Below are positions 10,129 to 19,458 of a DNA stretch of 64,000 nucleotides, piece after piece. Origin of the DNA: Methanobacteriales archaeon HGW-Methanobacteriales-1 (GTDB taxonomy: Archaea > Methanobacteriota > Methanobacteria > Methanobacteriales > Methanobacteriaceae); NCBI GenBank assembly GCA_002839705.1, contig PGYO01000010.1, positions 1 through 64,000 on the forward strand, written 5' to 3'. Both the position numbers and the translations under genes were made by a program. The notes under the pieces were generated by a model. It searched no databases. It had not been told where the DNA came from and saw nothing but the letters and a program-made list of their open reading frames with translations. How positions within the stretch are numbered: the stretch's first letter is position 1; each line of letters begins with the position of its first letter.

Positions 10129-12636
10129 ATGATTATTTTAAAAAAGAAAAAGAAAATTCTGGAAGTATTTCCAATTGGAAGTCCTAGAGGGGCCTTAAAT
10201 TCCCGAAGGAAACCAGAATTTCAGGGTTATATTAAATTCAAGAAAACGCCTAATGGTCCTAAAATCCATAAATTCGTGATAAAAAAGGATAAAGAAGAGT
10301 TGTTACCTCCTGCTGAGGCAGTGAAACTCTTTAGAAAACAGGCCGTGTTTTTAATTGATAGAGATCCTGAAGTGGAAGAATTTTTGGATTCACTGAATAT
10401 AAAGTACAGAAGAACCATTATATGCAACCATTGTACCATGGAAGGATACATTACTATTATTAATTCCAAATCATCTTTTAATTATCATGAACAGAAAATT
10501 TGCCGACTCTGTGCCGAAGAAGTAATTAAAAGAGAATTAAATTACCGGGGCATAGATAAAAAGACTTTTAAAAATTTTAAAAGAATTTTAGATAAAACGG
10601 GAGACCTTGATCAGGTTTTAAAAGTTCTTGATCCTAGTTTTGATCCTCTTAAAAATTCCAATCTCACTCTTTTTGATAGAATTTCTTCCTCTAAAGATAA
10701 TGATATTCCTAAATTAAGTGTGGACCAGCTGGACATCCCTCAAAAGTTTAAAACTATTCTAAAATCTCATGGAAGTAAAAATCTGCTTCCGGTGCAGTAT
10801 AAGGCTCTGGAAAATGGGGTTTTAGATGGAAAAAGCTTGATGGTGGTATCGGCCACTGCCAGTGGAAAAACTCTTATTGGGGAGTTGGCAGGCATACCAC
10901 GGGCCATGCAGGGCCAAAAATTCATTTTTTTAACACCACTGGTGGCACTGGCCAACCAGAAGTATCGGGACTTTAAAAAGAGGTATTCTAAATTAGGCCT
11001 TAAAACTTCTATTAAAGTGGGAATGAGTAGAATAAGGGCTAGAGAAGAAATTAAACTTCCGGACGATGATATTAAACAGGCAGATATTATAGTGGCCACC
11101 TATGAAGGTATAGACTTCATGTTAAGGTCAGGCAAAGCCCACCTCCTGGATGGTTTAGGAACTGTGGTTATTGATGAAATTCACACCCTGGACGATGAAG
11201 AACGTGGCCCTAGATTGAATGGTCTTATTAAACGACTTAAAAATATTTATCCTGATTTACAGCTTATTGGTTTATCGGCAACAGTTCAGAATCCTCAAGA
11301 AATAGCAGGATCATTTGGATTAAAATTGGTGGAATACGATCGACGCCCAGTACCTCTGGAAAGGCATCTGGTGTTCACTCGCAGTGAAGAGGAAAAAAGG
11401 AGTTTAATTGCTAGATTTTCTCGCAGAGAATTTAAAAATAAGTCTGAAAAAGGTTTCCATGGCCAGACCATAGTTTTCACAAATTCTCGTAGAAAAACAC
11501 ATTTAATTGCAGATTACCTGACTCGGCACCAGGTTAAATCTTCGCCATATCACGCCGGACTTTCTTATGCTCAAAAAGAAAGAATAGAAAAGGCATTTAT
11601 CAAACAGGAACTTTCAGCTGTGGTTACCACTGCGGCCCTAGCTGCAGGGGTGGATTTTCCAGCATCTCAGGTTATTTTTGAAACTCTGACCATGGGAAAT
11701 AAATGGATCAACCCCAATGAATTTTCTCAGATGTTAGGCCGGGCAGGAAGGCCTTCCTATCACGACCGAGGAATTGTTTATCTTTTACCAGAGATTGGTT
11801 TGAGTTATGATGATGAGAGTGAAGAGTTGATGGCCCTGGAACTTTTGGAAAGTGATGTAGATCCAGTCCACGTCAATTACTCTGAGGAAGATACTTTAGA
11901 ACAAATTTTAGCAGACATATGTTCGGGATCAGTTTCAACCAATGCCGCACTTTCTAAAATGTATAATGGAATGAATATTCCAGTGGATGCTCTTAATGGC
12001 CTCAGCACCATAGAATCTTATGGATTCGTTCAAGAAGATCATGGAAATATACGACCTACCGATTATGGGAAAGCAGTTTCCATGTCTTTCTTGCAGTCAG
12101 AAGAAGCAGAATACATTAAAAAACATTTAAAGAAAAAATCTAAAAAAGACCCCTTACAAATTGCTCTTTCATTGGAACCTTTTGAGAGTGTATATTTATC
12201 AAGCAGGCTTCATAAACAACTAAGCAGGGCCTTAAAAGCCAATTTTTCCACCAGACTATTTGCTGATTCTACGCTGGATATTATTTCCACTGGAGAAAAC
12301 TTAGTTAAACTGGATCCTAATTTTCAACAGGCTGTTTTAAATATTCAGGTGGACTTTTTATCATGCAAATGCAAGGATCGACCGTTTTGCTACTGCTTAC
12401 AACGGGAATTATCATCTTATATTGTAAAGCAGCGTTTAAAAAAGCAAGATCCAGTGGACATCACTAAGAAACTTCTCAAAAAATACCAGATACATGCCTA
12501 TCCTGGAGATATATTTTCCTGGTTGGATGCTCTAGTAAGGATGCTGGAGGCCACTAAAAGAATTGCTATGGCTCTACATTATCATAAAAAGGCCAAAGAA
12601 TGTGTTAGAATTATTAGGGCCATTGAAAAGGGATAA
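10129..12636 (+). CDS. Archaeal Ski2-like DEAD/DEAH helicase with N-terminal zinc-binding region
   Basis: 835 residues. The N-terminal 190 residues are family-specific, with paired CxxC motifs (C99/C102 and C125/C128) likely to bind zinc. Helicase motifs: I ATASGKT (242-248), II DEIH (349-352), III LSAT, then TTAALAAGVDFPASQVI and VI QMLGRAGRPSYHDRG. The C-terminus carries a cysteine cluster (CKCKDRPFCYC, about residue 750) and a helical domain. It resembles Hel308/Ski2 superfamily 2 enzymes but is a distinct archaeal family. Expected to unwind DNA or RNA using ATP. It stands alone and converges on arfB. Confidence 0.85.
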   Translation: MIILKKKKKILEVFPIGSPRGALNSRRKPEFQGYIKFKKTPNGPKIHKFVIKKDKEELLPPAEAVKLFRKQAVFLIDRDPEVEEFLDSLNIKYRRTIICNHCTMEGYITIINSKSSFNYHEQKICRLCAEEVIKRELNYRGIDKKTFKNFKRILDKTGDLDQVLKVLDPSFDPLKNSNLTLFDRISSSKDNDIPKLSVDQLDIPQKFKTILKSHGSKNLLPVQYKALENGVLDGKSLMVVSATASGKTLIGELAGIPRAMQGQKFIFLTPLVALANQKYRDFKKRYSKLGLKTSIKVGMSRIRAREEIKLPDDDIKQADIIVATYEGIDFMLRSGKAHLLDGLGTVVIDEIHTLDDEERGPRLNGLIKRLKNIYPDLQLIGLSATVQNPQEIAGSFGLKLVEYDRRPVPLERHLVFTRSEEEKRSLIARFSRREFKNKSEKGFHGQTIVFTNSRRKTHLIADYLTRHQVKSSPYHAGLSYAQKERIEKAFIKQELSAVVTTAALAAGVDFPASQVIFETLTMGNKWINPNEFSQMLGRAGRPSYHDRGIVYLLPEIGLSYDDESEELMALELLESDVDPVHVNYSEEDTLEQILADICSGSVSTNAALSKMYNGMNIPVDALNGLSTIESYGFVQEDHGNIRPTDYGKAVSMSFLQSEEAEYIKKHLKKKSKKDPLQIALSLEPFESVYLSSRLHKQLSRALKANFSTRLFADSTLDIISTGENLVKLDPNFQQAVLNIQVDFLSCKCKDRPFCYCLQRELSSYIVKQRLKKQDPVDITKKLLKKYQIHAYPGDIFSWLDALVRMLEATKRIAMALHYHKKAKECVRIIRAIEKG

Positions 12637-12832
12637 ATTCTTGTTGATTTAAGTATTATGTATTAATGGTTATTTTAATAAATAATTAATTTTAATTTCT
12701 TTATTTTATTCATTTGTTTACTATTTTAGGAATATATTAGAATTATATTAAAAATAATAATATGATATTAAATATTTACTAATTCTGTTCAATTTTTAGG
12801 TCATATTTATAAGCTTAATAATTAAATTAATT

Positions 12833-12920
12833 AATGGGATTTATTTCCCACTCAAGATTAGTAGCAGGTTTTAATCGGTATCCAATTTTATCACCCGTTA
12901 CTATTCTTGGGCTTAATTTT
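12833..12920. ncRNA. Candidate structured RNA between convergent genes
   Basis: Within a 430-bp AT-rich gap a less AT-rich stretch can fold: a small hairpin TGGGA / TCCCA (12835-12850 region), then a long stem whose arms (12850-12869 and 12893-12912) pair at 17 of 20 positions including two G:U wobbles, with a 23-nt loop. A TATA-like element lies about 25 nt upstream on each strand (TTTATAA near 12807 on plus; ATATATTA near 12940 on minus), so the direction is unclear. It could also be a bidirectional terminator. The rest of 12637-13066 shows nothing else. Confidence 0.4.
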
Positions 12921-13066
12921 ATGATAAACAAATAATATATTATTAAATTTTTAGTAAACATTTTAAAGTAAAGCTGGTTTTATTTAAAATAATTAAATTA
13001 ATTAAAATTCTATTTAATTTAAAAAAAGTAAAAAATAAACTATTAAATGGAATATTAGTCTTTAAA

Positions 13067-13780
13067 TTAATAATAATCTTCTTCATCAGACTCTATTAAT
13101 TTCTTAACGTCTTTTTCAATACTGGTCAGGGCCTTATCAATTAAGCTCTGGCCTAAAACAGGATCTAAACATATTCCCTCTTTTTCTAAAAGTTGAGCAC
13201 CTTTTTCAATACCTTCATCTTTGGCTCGGGCCTCAGTAAATCCTACCATACCCACTTCGCTGTATTCATTAATATTGCAATGCTCTTTTAGTTTTCTCTC
13301 ATCAACCAGGCCTAAAATCATTCCCATGGAAAGTTCACCTGAACCGGCATGAGGCCCTTCAATTTCCACGATTTTGTTATTAAAAACTATTTTAAGATCC
13401 AGTTCTTCTTCTAAATCTTTTAAATAATCTTTAACTGGAACATTTCCACCGTGTCCATTTACAATAACTATTTTTTCTAGTTGTAAGCATTTTTTAGCAG
13501 ATTTAAGGGTAGGTTTTAATCTTTGTTCTACCAATTCCTCTACTGAAATGTGTATGCCGTGTTTTATATAAGGAAATTCGGTGGCCGCATATAAAACACC
13601 TAAAAACTTGGCACCTGTTTGAAATGAGGCCTCTAGTGCCATATATGATGCAATTTTAGCATCAGTATCAATAGGTAGGGCGGCCCCATGATTTTCCAGA
13701 TGTGAACCAAGGGCCAATATCCCAATTTGATGCACTTCTGGTGAAATTACATTTCCAGATTCATAACGAAGTTGTACCAT
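13067..13780 (-). CDS. arfB: FAPy deformylase ArfB (creatininase family)
   Basis: 237 residues of the creatininase fold with metal ligands in [29 protein letters not shown] and [12 protein letters not shown]. The detailed pattern ([23 protein letters not shown] and GMVGFTEAR) matches the archaeal enzyme that deformylates 2-amino-5-formylamino-6-ribosylaminopyrimidin-4(3H)-one 5'-phosphate, the second step after GTP in riboflavin and F420 synthesis. GGTGTTTTA precedes the ATG. It may be co-transcribed with the upstream PUA gene, 80 bp away on the same strand. Confidence 0.85.
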   Translation of the reverse strand: MVQLRYESGNVISPEVHQIGILALGSHLENHGAALPIDTDAKIASYMALEASFQTGAKFLGVLYAATEFPYIKHGIHISVEELVEQRLKPTLKSAKKCLQLEKIVIVNGHGGNVPVKDYLKDLEEELDLKIVFNNKIVEIEGPHAGSGELSMGMILGLVDERKLKEHCNINEYSEVGMVGFTEARAKDEGIEKGAQLLEKEGICLDPVLGQSLIDKALTSIEKDVKKLIESDEEDYY

Positions 13781-13860
13781 TAAAACACCATTAAATTATG
13801 TTTATTTTTGATTTATATGGTTTAAATACAAATATATCCCATATTCATTTATATCATATA

Positions 13861-14337
13861 TTAAATTTCTAAATCCCAGATGGGATCCCCAATAAAATGT
13901 ATGGTGGTCACGGCTTTTCCTTTATTATTTTCCACCATTTCGGAACCACTTATTAATGATATGCCCACTGCCAGTGGTTTTCGATGAGTTTCATCAATCA
14001 CTACTACCACATCGCCTTCTACCAGGTCGGGATCTGCATCAACTATACCGGGACTCATTACATCCGCGCCATTGGCCATGAACCTTACGGCCCCCATATC
14101 TACCACGACGTATTTTGATTTCAGGTCCATGGTAAGTGCGGCCTTTAATGTGGGAAATGGCTTATTATCCACTAACATAACTTGTGGCTGACCATCAACC
14201 AAAACAATAGGGTATGGTTCTGCTTCTAACATTTCTATTTTAGCTTTTGAAGGGATAAGGAATGAGTAATCTCCTAATTCTTCGGTTATCTTTTTCAATT
14301 TCTTTTTCTGAAGATGGTATCTTTTTCTAATCTTCAA
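13861..14337 (-). CDS. PUA-domain RNA-binding protein (archaeal MCT-1-like)
   Basis: 158 residues from a TTG start with AGGTGT upstream. The N-terminal half ([41 protein letters not shown]) is the pre-PUA region typical of archaeal MCT-1-type proteins. Residues 80-155 are a PUA domain ([51 protein letters not shown]). PUA domains bind structured RNA such as tRNA or rRNA; a role in translation or RNA modification is likely but not specific. An AT-rich 386-bp gap, sharing divergent promoters with the PAS gene, lies upstream. Confidence 0.85.
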   Translation of the reverse strand: MKIRKRYHLQKKKLKKITEELGDYSFLIPSKAKIEMLEAEPYPIVLVDGQPQVMLVDNKPFPTLKAALTMDLKSKYVVVDMGAVRFMANGADVMSPGIVDADPDLVEGDVVVVIDETHRKPLAVGISLISGSEMVENNKGKAVTTIHFIGDPIWDLEI

Positions 14338-14723
14338 TTAAAACACCTGATAAAATATATTTAAATTTCAATGGATTACTATGAACTGATTTTGTTCATT
14401 TTACTTATAATTTGTTTAAAACTCTAAAATTATATACTATTTTGTTTTTTCTTGTTTATTAATCATTTCTTAAAATATAATTAGATTTTGCAAGGTTAAA
14501 ATTCAAAATATTAGGTGGAATTTGGATTAAATCAATTTGATTAAATTACCTTATTTTTTTTATTAGATACTATGATTATGAGATAACTTTATGTTTGGAA
14601 GATTATAATTTATTTAATACAATAACTGAAATTAATCTATTAATTATAATGGGATTGTCAAAAAATATAACTATATTTAATGCTATAACTGAATTAAGCT
14701 AATCATATTCGCCATATTTATAA

Positions 14724-16205
14724 TTGAGTAGTATCCATGGGGGAATTAAATTAAAAAGCAACCAAGACTTTAAAGAAGAAATATTCTACAAATCTCCTAT
14801 GGGGATTCTTTTTTATGATACTGATGGTAAATTAACTGAGGTTAATCAATCTGCTCTGGAAATTGTGGGAGTTTCATCATTAGATATTTCTAAAGAGCTT
14901 AATTTATTTGATAATCCATTTATTGCTTCCCATAAAGAAAAATTTCTTAAAGAGGAGATTATTAAATTTCAAACTCCTCTAGATTCCAGTAATCATGAAA
15001 AAATAGGCTGGTTCACCCCTACATTTCAGGGAAATGTTTTTGTGGATTGGACTATTTCCTGCATTGATTCTGGATTTTTAGCACAAATTCAAGATATAAC
15101 TGAACGTAAAAAAGTTGAAGAATCCATTAAAAATAGTGAAGAGAAATATCGCAGTTTGTTTGACGATGACTTAACTGGAGACTTTATTGCCACACCAGAA
15201 GGTAAAATACTTGAATGTAATCCGGCTTTTGTAGACATATATGGCTTTTATACCCATGATAATGCTCTCCAATCACACATCTCAAAATTTAACTCAAATG
15301 ACTGGATTAATATTATCCATAGATTAAAAATTGAGGGTAAAATTAAGGGTTATCAGAGTTGGCAAAAAAGACCGGATGGCCAGGAAATTCATGTTATGGC
15401 TAACGTGGTTGGCATTTTTAATGAATCTGACGAGCTTATTCAGGTTAAAGGCTATATATTCGATGATACTGAGCGTAAAAAAACAGAAGAGTCCCTTAAA
15501 AAAAGTGAAGAAAAATATCACCGTCTTTTTGATGAAGATTTAACTGGAGACTTTATTGCCACCTTGAAAGGTGAAATTATTGAATGTAACCCGGCATTTG
15601 CAGAGATATATGGGGTTAATAATTTTGAAAGTTCACTTAATTTAAATATTTCTCAATTTAACTCATTTGACTGGCCATATATAATTACTCGTTTGAAGAA
15701 GGAACGTAAAATTAAGGGTTATCAGAGTTGGCAAAGACGGGCTGATGGTCGCAGAATCCATGTTATGGCTAATGTGGTTGGCATTTTTAATGACGTTAAT
15801 GAACTTATACAGATTAAAGGCTATGTTTTTGATGATACTGATCGGAAAAATGCTGAGGAAGAACTTATTTTAAGTAAAAGTCAAATGAAAGATATTTTAG
15901 ATAGTATTCAAGATGGTTTTTCGGTTTTGAGTAGATTATGGATATTCACCTATGTAAATGCAAATGCTGGGGAATATTTTGGTATGGAACCTGATGAACT
16001 AATGGGCCAAAATATTTGGGAAATATTTCCCGAGCTTTTAGGCACATCTTATGAAAAAGCATTCCGCGCGGCCATGGAAACTAAGAAGACAAAACACTTT
16101 GAAGTTCTAGGTATTACCTATTCAAATCGTTGGTTTGAGTTCACGGTTTATCCATCAGCAGATGGTATTTCTCTTTACTGGAGAGATATCACTACACGCA
16201 AATAA
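14724..16205 (+). CDS. Multi-PAS sensor protein without an output domain
   Basis: 493 residues containing four PAS domains (about 15-130, 140-255, 265-380, 385-493). The second and third are an internal duplication: both hold DLTGDFIAT, KGYQSW and HVMANVVGIFN followed by a DDTERK/DDTDRK linker. The protein stops right after the last PAS (WRDITTRK) with no histidine kinase, GGDEF or HTH, so any signal must pass to another protein. No transmembrane segment. The TTG start is uncertain: it has no good RBS. The gene stands alone, and 16206-16481 is AT-rich with no gene. Confidence 0.75.
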   Translation: MSSIHGGIKLKSNQDFKEEIFYKSPMGILFYDTDGKLTEVNQSALEIVGVSSLDISKELNLFDNPFIASHKEKFLKEEIIKFQTPLDSSNHEKIGWFTPTFQGNVFVDWTISCIDSGFLAQIQDITERKKVEESIKNSEEKYRSLFDDDLTGDFIATPEGKILECNPAFVDIYGFYTHDNALQSHISKFNSNDWINIIHRLKIEGKIKGYQSWQKRPDGQEIHVMANVVGIFNESDELIQVKGYIFDDTERKKTEESLKKSEEKYHRLFDEDLTGDFIATLKGEIIECNPAFAEIYGVNNFESSLNLNISQFNSFDWPYIITRLKKERKIKGYQSWQRRADGRRIHVMANVVGIFNDVNELIQIKGYVFDDTDRKNAEEELILSKSQMKDILDSIQDGFSVLSRLWIFTYVNANAGEYFGMEPDELMGQNIWEIFPELLGTSYEKAFRAAMETKKTKHFEVLGITYSNRWFEFTVYPSADGISLYWRDITTRK

Positions 16206-16481
16206 AATAAGAGTTATGGCTTAGTATAAGTGATTAATATATTTTTAAGTGGTGGAATTGGCTAAAATTTATAATTATTTAGAATAAAACATTTAATAAA
16301 CCATATTTAAATAAAATCATTTTATGGATTCAATTAATAAAATTAATATGTATATCAAAATGGGTTTTAATGCTGATTTAGGATTTTAAATAATTCAATA
16401 ACTCGTAGGTGTATTGAAATTTGTCTTCTGGGCATTTAGAACATTAGTTAGAATATTTAGTAGGATAATATTTAGGATTAG

Positions 16482-17132
16482 TTAGGAAGTGAACATTTCT
16501 TCAACTTTTTTTATAGCCTTTGTTTTTACCAGAATCGATATTTTACAACCCTCTTTTAAAATGGTATTTTCATCAGGAATTATAATATCATTCTTTTCAT
16601 GTAAGGCACTTATAATAAAATTTTTTGTAGGACTTACATCGCTGACTTTTTTATTAAACATTTTTTTATTAGTAACCGTAATATCTAATAATTCTGCGTT
16701 TCCCTTACCAATAATCACTAAGTCTGCTATTTTAGGCCTAATTATAAGTCTTTCGAGATAACTCGCTGCAGTAAGCTCGGGATTAACTACAAAATCAATA
16801 CCTACCTTTTGGAAAGCATCTTTGTGGCTGGGTTCACTTACTCGAGCAATAACCTTGGGAACATTATAATTCTTAACCAGTATACATGCCAGGAGGTTGG
16901 CTTCATCGTTTCCAGTAGCAGCAACAAAAACATCAGCATTTTTTATATTTACTTCTTCAAGAATTTTAGTTTCGGTCCCATTTCCACAAATAACCAGTGC
17001 ATCTAATTTATTCACTGCACTATGGGATAAGCTTTCATCTTTTTCAATAATAGTTACATCCTGATCATCATTAATTAAAAATGAAGCAAGACTCAAACCT
17101 ACTCTTCCTGCGCCCATTATCACGACATGCAT
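16482..17132 (-). CDS. trkA: TrkA-type NAD-binding potassium uptake regulator
   Basis: 216 residues. Residues 1-130 are a Rossmann/RCK N domain ([19 protein letters not shown], then VTIIEKDE and [38 protein letters not shown]). Residues 140-213 are a TrkA-C domain ending [19 protein letters not shown]. It gates a Trk/Ktr potassium channel in response to nucleotide, and no channel subunit lies nearby. AGGAG precedes the ATG. Its promoter region carries a perfect 37-bp tandem direct repeat. Confidence 0.88.
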   Translation of the reverse strand: MHVVIMGAGRVGLSLASFLINDDQDVTIIEKDESLSHSAVNKLDALVICGNGTETKILEEVNIKNADVFVAATGNDEANLLACILVKNYNVPKVIARVSEPSHKDAFQKVGIDFVVNPELTAASYLERLIIRPKIADLVIIGKGNAELLDITVTNKKMFNKKVSDVSPTKNFIISALHEKNDIIIPDENTILKEGCKISILVKTKAIKKVEEMFTS

Positions 17133-17138
17133 GAGAAC

Positions 17139-17227
17139 TCCTGGTTATTGATCTAAAATTTATCTAAACATTTTAATTATATAGCTAAAATCCTGGTTAT
17201 TGATCTAAAATTTATCTAAACATTTTA
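17139..17227. repeat. Perfect 37-bp direct repeat upstream of trkA
   Basis: 17139-17175 and 17191-17227 are identical over 37 bp (beginning TCCTGGTTATTGATCTAAAA), a 52-bp period. The repeat starts just before the trkA ATG and includes its Shine-Dalgarno (CCAGGA on the minus strand). It looks like a recent tandem duplication of the trkA leader. Confidence 0.85.
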
Positions 17228-17258
17228 GTATATTAAAAATGTAATGAATTAATCTAAT

Positions 17259-17705
17259 TTAAGATATGATATTAATTGGAACTTTTACTCCACGTACTAC
17301 TCTTTCTGTAGTACTTCCTAATAAAAACTTTTCCAGGCCATGCTTTCCAGATTTTCCCATTATTATTTGATCAACTTCTAATTCGTCCGCTGTTTTTAGT
17401 ATAACATCATCTGGTTTACCTTCTTTTATTAAGGTTATCAATTTAACGTTTTTACAGCTACCAGCACATTTTTCATCTTCTATTTTCTTTTTAAATTTTT
17501 CAACTGCTTCTGTTCCTTCTGCTCTAAGCTGTTTATCTAAGGATTCCCTTAAATCTGGTTGTGGTAGGGAACTCAAATAATGGGTGTCAATTACATTTAA
17601 AACAATAATTTCGGCCCCCGCTATGTTTGCAGTAGAAATAGCATATTCTCCAGCTTTTTGGGATTGTTCTGAGTTGTCAATGGGTAATAATATTTTTTCA
17701 TACAT
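17259..17705 (-). CDS. Universal stress protein UspA family
   Basis: 148 residues with the Usp fold and ATP-binding signature: MYEKILLPIDNSEQSQKAGEYAI at the start and VDQIIMGKSGKHGLEKFLLGSTTERVVRGVKVPINII at the end, matching the G-x2-G-x9-G-S/T pattern. A cytoplasmic nucleotide-binding stress protein. It sits 117 bp downstream of a DASS-type transporter on the same strand; Usp proteins are often encoded with transporters and may modulate them. Confidence 0.9.
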   Translation of the reverse strand: MYEKILLPIDNSEQSQKAGEYAISTANIAGAEIIVLNVIDTHYLSSLPQPDLRESLDKQLRAEGTEAVEKFKKKIEDEKCAGSCKNVKLITLIKEGKPDDVILKTADELEVDQIIMGKSGKHGLEKFLLGSTTERVVRGVKVPINIIS

Positions 17706-17821
17706 GTTTTAACCCCTTTAATTTCTATATTTATGTAAATTCATCATTTTATAATATTTAAAAAAATAAAAAATTAAATTGGTTCTTATTTTTTGACCAA
17801 TTTATTATATTTGATGATGTT

Positions 17822-19135
17822 TTAGAGGAATCTTGGTGCCCAGAAGATCATTACTAATATAGTTAGTATGATTCCTATGACTACCAGGGGTATTCCTGCT
17901 TTTAATATCTCTTTGATGTTCACATATTTGGTTCCATAGGCCATGGCGACGGTGGGATCGGCCATGGGGAACATGAAAGATAGGGAACATGCAATGGCTA
18001 CTGGTACGGCGTATGTTCCGAGAGCTAGTCCTTGTGCACTGGCTAATGTTACTGATAGTGGTATTAGTATTGCGGATAGTGCAATGTTAGACATAACCTG
18101 CGTAATTAGGGTGGCTACGACCATTAACAGTATCATTATGAGTATGGTTGATGGATGGCTTCCGAGCATGGCAAGTATGTTTTGTATCATCCAGTTGGCG
18201 GCTCCCGTGTTTAGTAATGCTGCTCCTAGTGATAGTGCTCCTCCAAAGAATACTATGAGTCCCCAATCCACATTTTTCTGTGCATCTTCCCACTCAATTA
18301 TATTGAATGCAAAGAAGAGGAAAGCACCCATTAATGCAATAGCATAACTGCTCAAACCAGTATAACCCGTAGTTAACCATAACCCAATAGTTAATAACAA
18401 AATAATTCCAGATAATTTTTCATTCCGAGAAATTGGGCCTAAATCATCTAATTTAGATTTAACTAAATCTTTTCCGCCAGAAATTCCTTTAACCTCGAAT
18501 GGGAATATTTTTCCCAGTAATTTCCAGATTACGAATAGCATGGCTATGGCTAGTGGGAATCCAAAGGCCATCCAGTTTGCAAATGGTATGTGTAAATAGG
18601 CATAGGCCATTAAGTTAGGTGCAGTTCCAATGGGTGTGCTGAATCCTCCAGCCAGTGACCCATATGATGCTCCCAGCACCATGGCTTTGGCAAAGTTACT
18701 TTTTCCTTTTTCTGGATCCTCAGCACCCATCATAGGAATGACTTCTTTAATGATGGGCAGTAACATGGCAAAAGCTACCACATTCTCAATCCACGCAGAT
18801 AACAAACCTGTAGCGAATACACTTACAAATAGTCCACGATCAGGGCTGGTTCCTACTTTTCCTAACATCCAAAAAGTCATACGCTGTGCAAGTCCACTTT
18901 TTCTTATTGCTTCTGCTATGATAAATCCACCAATCATTAAGAAGATGATAGGGCTGGCAAAACCCAAAATAGCCTTATCAAATGTGGCAACTCCAATAAT
19001 AGGTTGTAAAAACAAGATAACTATGGAAGTAACAGCTAAATGATAAGCCTCACTGGCCCATAAAATTACAGCAAAAACTAATAAAGCAATAGCGGCATGA
19101 CCGGGATAACTAAGGCCCTGCATAGGGACTAACAT
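17822..19135 (-). CDS. DASS/SLC13-family sodium-coupled anion transporter, 5' end frameshifted
   Basis: About 11 transmembrane helices, with the family motifs [32 protein letters not shown] and [13 protein letters not shown]. It would import di- or tricarboxylates, sulfate or similar anions with Na+. The intact frame begins at an ATG (19135) in the middle of the first membrane helix and has no RBS. The frame stays open upstream to 19195 and encodes the missing helix ([15 protein letters not shown]); the only well-placed ATG, at 19199 with GGAGGGATT, is in another frame. One base removed from ATGAACG would restore it. So either the gene is frameshifted or the base is an error. Confidence 0.8.
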   Translation of the reverse strand: MLVPMQGLSYPGHAAIALLVFAVILWASEAYHLAVTSIVILFLQPIIGVATFDKAILGFASPIIFLMIGGFIIAEAIRKSGLAQRMTFWMLGKVGTSPDRGLFVSVFATGLLSAWIENVVAFAMLLPIIKEVIPMMGAEDPEKGKSNFAKAMVLGASYGSLAGGFSTPIGTAPNLMAYAYLHIPFANWMAFGFPLAIAMLFVIWKLLGKIFPFEVKGISGGKDLVKSKLDDLGPISRNEKLSGIILLLTIGLWLTTGYTGLSSYAIALMGAFLFFAFNIIEWEDAQKNVDWGLIVFFGGALSLGAALLNTGAANWMIQNILAMLGSHPSTILIMILLMVVATLITQVMSNIALSAILIPLSVTLASAQGLALGTYAVPVAIACSLSFMFPMADPTVAMAYGTKYVNIKEILKAGIPLVVIGIILTILVMIFWAPRFL

Positions 19136-19458
19136 TACTAAAATAAACGCAACAATTCCAATAGGTAATCCTAAAGTCTTTAATGATAATTTCGTTCATA
19201 ATCCCTCCTTTTTTTAACAGATAATCTACTAATAATATCATATATAAAGATATTTTATAATGATTAATCATCTTCAAAAACTTTAATATATCATAATAAA
19301 TTTCTAAATTCCTTTTTGAAAATTGTGGTAACCATAACTTCAAAATAATTAAAAATTAATAAAAATAAGATAGAATAAATAAATAAATCAAATTAAAAAA
19401 TTGATACCTTTTTTCAGGGATATTATACTTTTCAATTTAAGAGTTAGAGGTGGGTATA

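Noticed and set aside
17943-19043. Plus-strand ORFs opposite the DASS transporter
   Set aside because: Antisense to conserved membrane helices with no family match; shadow frames.
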